Origin: Burkholderiales bacterium
Lineage (GTDB): Bacteria; Pseudomonadota; Gammaproteobacteria; Burkholderiales; Burkholderiaceae
Assembly (NCBI GenBank): GCA_903643055.1
Contig: CAHJWV010000476.1
Location: 1 to 7,835, forward strand
Direction: 5' to 3'
Length of the DNA stretch: 7,835 nucleotides
Position 1 is the first letter of the stretch, and each line of letters opens with the position of its first letter. Positions 6,979 through 7,835 of this stretch are shown here, piece by piece. Both the position numbers and the translations under genes were made by a program. The notes beneath the pieces were generated by a model. The model searched no databases. It was not told the DNA's origin and was given only the letters and a program-made list of their open reading frames with translations.

Positions 6979-7007
6979 TTGGTGTTTCAACACAACACTC
7001 CGATAAT
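6979..7007 (+). promoter_or_regulatory. Possible nrdB promoter
   Basis: TTGGTG (6979-6984) and GATAAT (7002-7007) are separated by 17 bases, a fair sigma-70-like pair (3/6 and 5/6 consensus matches). The region is AT-rich compared with its surroundings. A start point near 7014 would leave a leader of about 16 bases before the nrdB ATG, with the ribosome site at 7018-7023 inside it. The spacer contains the 5+2+5 inverted repeat GTGTTTCAACAC (6982-6993). The -35 match is weak, so this is only a candidate; nrdB may also be read from upstream of nrdA. Confidence 0.3.
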
Positions 7008-7017
7008 TCATACGCAC

Positions 7018-7023
7018 AGGAAA
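7018..7023 (+). promoter_or_regulatory. Ribosome binding site of nrdB
   Basis: AGGAAA lies six bases before the ATG at 7030, a normal Shine-Dalgarno that supports this start. Confidence 0.75.
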
Positions 7024-7029
7024 TTCACT

Positions 7030-7835
7030 ATGTTGGTTTGGGAAGAAGACCTTAAGCCCTCGACAACTCACAAGGCGAGTCCCGCGCAGAGCCTGCCCTC
7101 TCAAGCGCGTGCATCTGCTACGTCTCCTGTCTTCGAAGACTCTCTTGAACAAGCTGCTGTGTCGAGCTCTTCAACAGCTCCGCAGGCTCCCACAGAGACC
7201 AGTACCCGCCGCGTCAGTGCTGCCGACAAGCGCATCATCAACGGCAAGACCGACGTCAATCAGTTGGTGCCGTTCAAGTACAAGTGGGCGTGGGAGAAGT
7301 ACCTTGCGACCTGCGCCAATCACTGGATGCCGCAAGAGGTCAACATGTCGCGTGACATCGCGACCTGGAAAGATCCGAACGGTCTGAGCGAAGACGAGCG
7401 CCGCATCATCAAGCGCAACCTCGGCTTCTTCGTCACTGCCGATTCGCTGGCCGCCAACAACATCGTGCTTGGCACTTACCGCCACATCACGGCGCCCGAG
7501 TGCCGCCAGTTCCTGTTGCGCCAAGCGTTCGAAGAAGCGATCCATACGCACGCGTATCAGTACATCGTTGAGTCGCTCGGTCTGGATGAGAGCGAGATCT
7601 TCAACGCCTACAACGAGGTGAAGTCGATTCGCGATAAGGACGAGTTCCTGATCCCGTTCATCAACGCGATCATGGACCCCAACTTCGTGACCGGCACACC
7701 CGAGAACGACCGCACGCTGTTGAAGTCGCTGATCGTCTTCGCCTGCCTGATGGAAGGCCTGTTCTTCTACGTCGGCTTCACGCAGATTCTTGCGTTGGGT
7801 CGCCAGAACAAGATGACCGGTGCGGCCGAGCAGTA
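7030..7835 (+). CDS. nrdB: Class Ia ribonucleoside-diphosphate reductase, beta subunit NrdB, 5' part
   Basis: Radical-generating subunit that holds the dimetal centre and tyrosyl radical and feeds the radical to NrdA. The visible 268 residues run open to the window end. After MLVWEE comes a Ser/Ala/Pro/Gln-rich, probably disordered extension (about 8-60), then the conserved core from [20 protein letters not shown]. Metal ligands seen are D138 ([12 protein letters not shown]), E169 and H172 ([10 protein letters not shown]) and E242 (LMEGLFFY). Y176 is the radical tyrosine, in the exact E-x2-H-x3-Y spacing of E. coli E115/H118/Y122; D138-E169 spacing (31) also equals D84-E115. Y176 argues for class Ia rather than the Tyr-less class Ic. 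The last two ligands lie beyond the window. The core closely resembles the P. aeruginosa type ([25 protein letters not shown]). The extension shows no ATP-cone, unlike some NrdB proteins. The start has a good ribosome site and follows nrdA by 151 bases. Confidence 0.96.
   Translation, partial: MLVWEEDLKPSTTHKASPAQSLPSQARASATSPVFEDSLEQAAVSSSSTAPQAPTETSTRRVSAADKRIINGKTDVNQLVPFKYKWAWEKYLATCANHWMPQEVNMSRDIATWKDPNGLSEDERRIIKRNLGFFVTADSLAANNIVLGTYRHITAPECRQFLLRQAFEEAIHTHAYQYIVESLGLDESEIFNAYNEVKSIRDKDEFLIPFINAIMDPNFVTGTPENDRTLLKSLIVFACLMEGLFFYVGFTQILALGRQNKMTGAAEQ

Overview
The window looks like a chromosomal piece of a high-GC betaproteobacterium, most likely order Burkholderiales in the Rubrivivax/Leptothrix/Comamonadaceae area. 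That placement rests on the gene order pilS-pilR-ampD-nrdA-nrdB, the two-ATP-cone type of NrdA and the protein sequences as I recognise them; no database search was made. All genes are on the + strand, and no mobile element, CRISPR array, tRNA or rRNA is visible.

Left part (about 1-3362): a compact run of three genes. The 3' part of pilS (sensor kinase of type IV pili) overlaps pilR (sigma-54 response regulator) by four bases, ATGA. Then ampD (cytoplasmic anhydromuramyl-peptide amidase of cell-wall recycling) starts within about 25 bases of the pilR stop. PilS and PilR form one phosphorelay. AmpD is functionally unrelated and is probably just co-transcribed.

Middle part (3363-3983): about 620 bases with no convincing gene. 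It holds the control region of the ribonucleotide reductase genes: two NrdR-box-like 16-mers exactly 31 bp apart, a perfect 9-bp inverted repeat just upstream of them, and a leader of over 300 bases with a small GC hairpin.

Right part (3984-7835): nrdA (complete, class Ia large subunit with one good and one degenerate ATP cone) and nrdB (radical subunit, cut by the window end), which together make deoxyribonucleotides. Between them lies a 151-base gap with a long imperfect hairpin (about 20 pairs) and a possible separate nrdB promoter.

The genes are ordinary housekeeping and pilus-regulation genes, and I found no new multi-gene system. The points most worth a second look are non-coding: the nrdA-nrdB hairpin, the inverted repeat next to the NrdR boxes, and the long nrdA leader. 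One protein oddity, an altered ATP-lid motif in PilS, also deserves checking.
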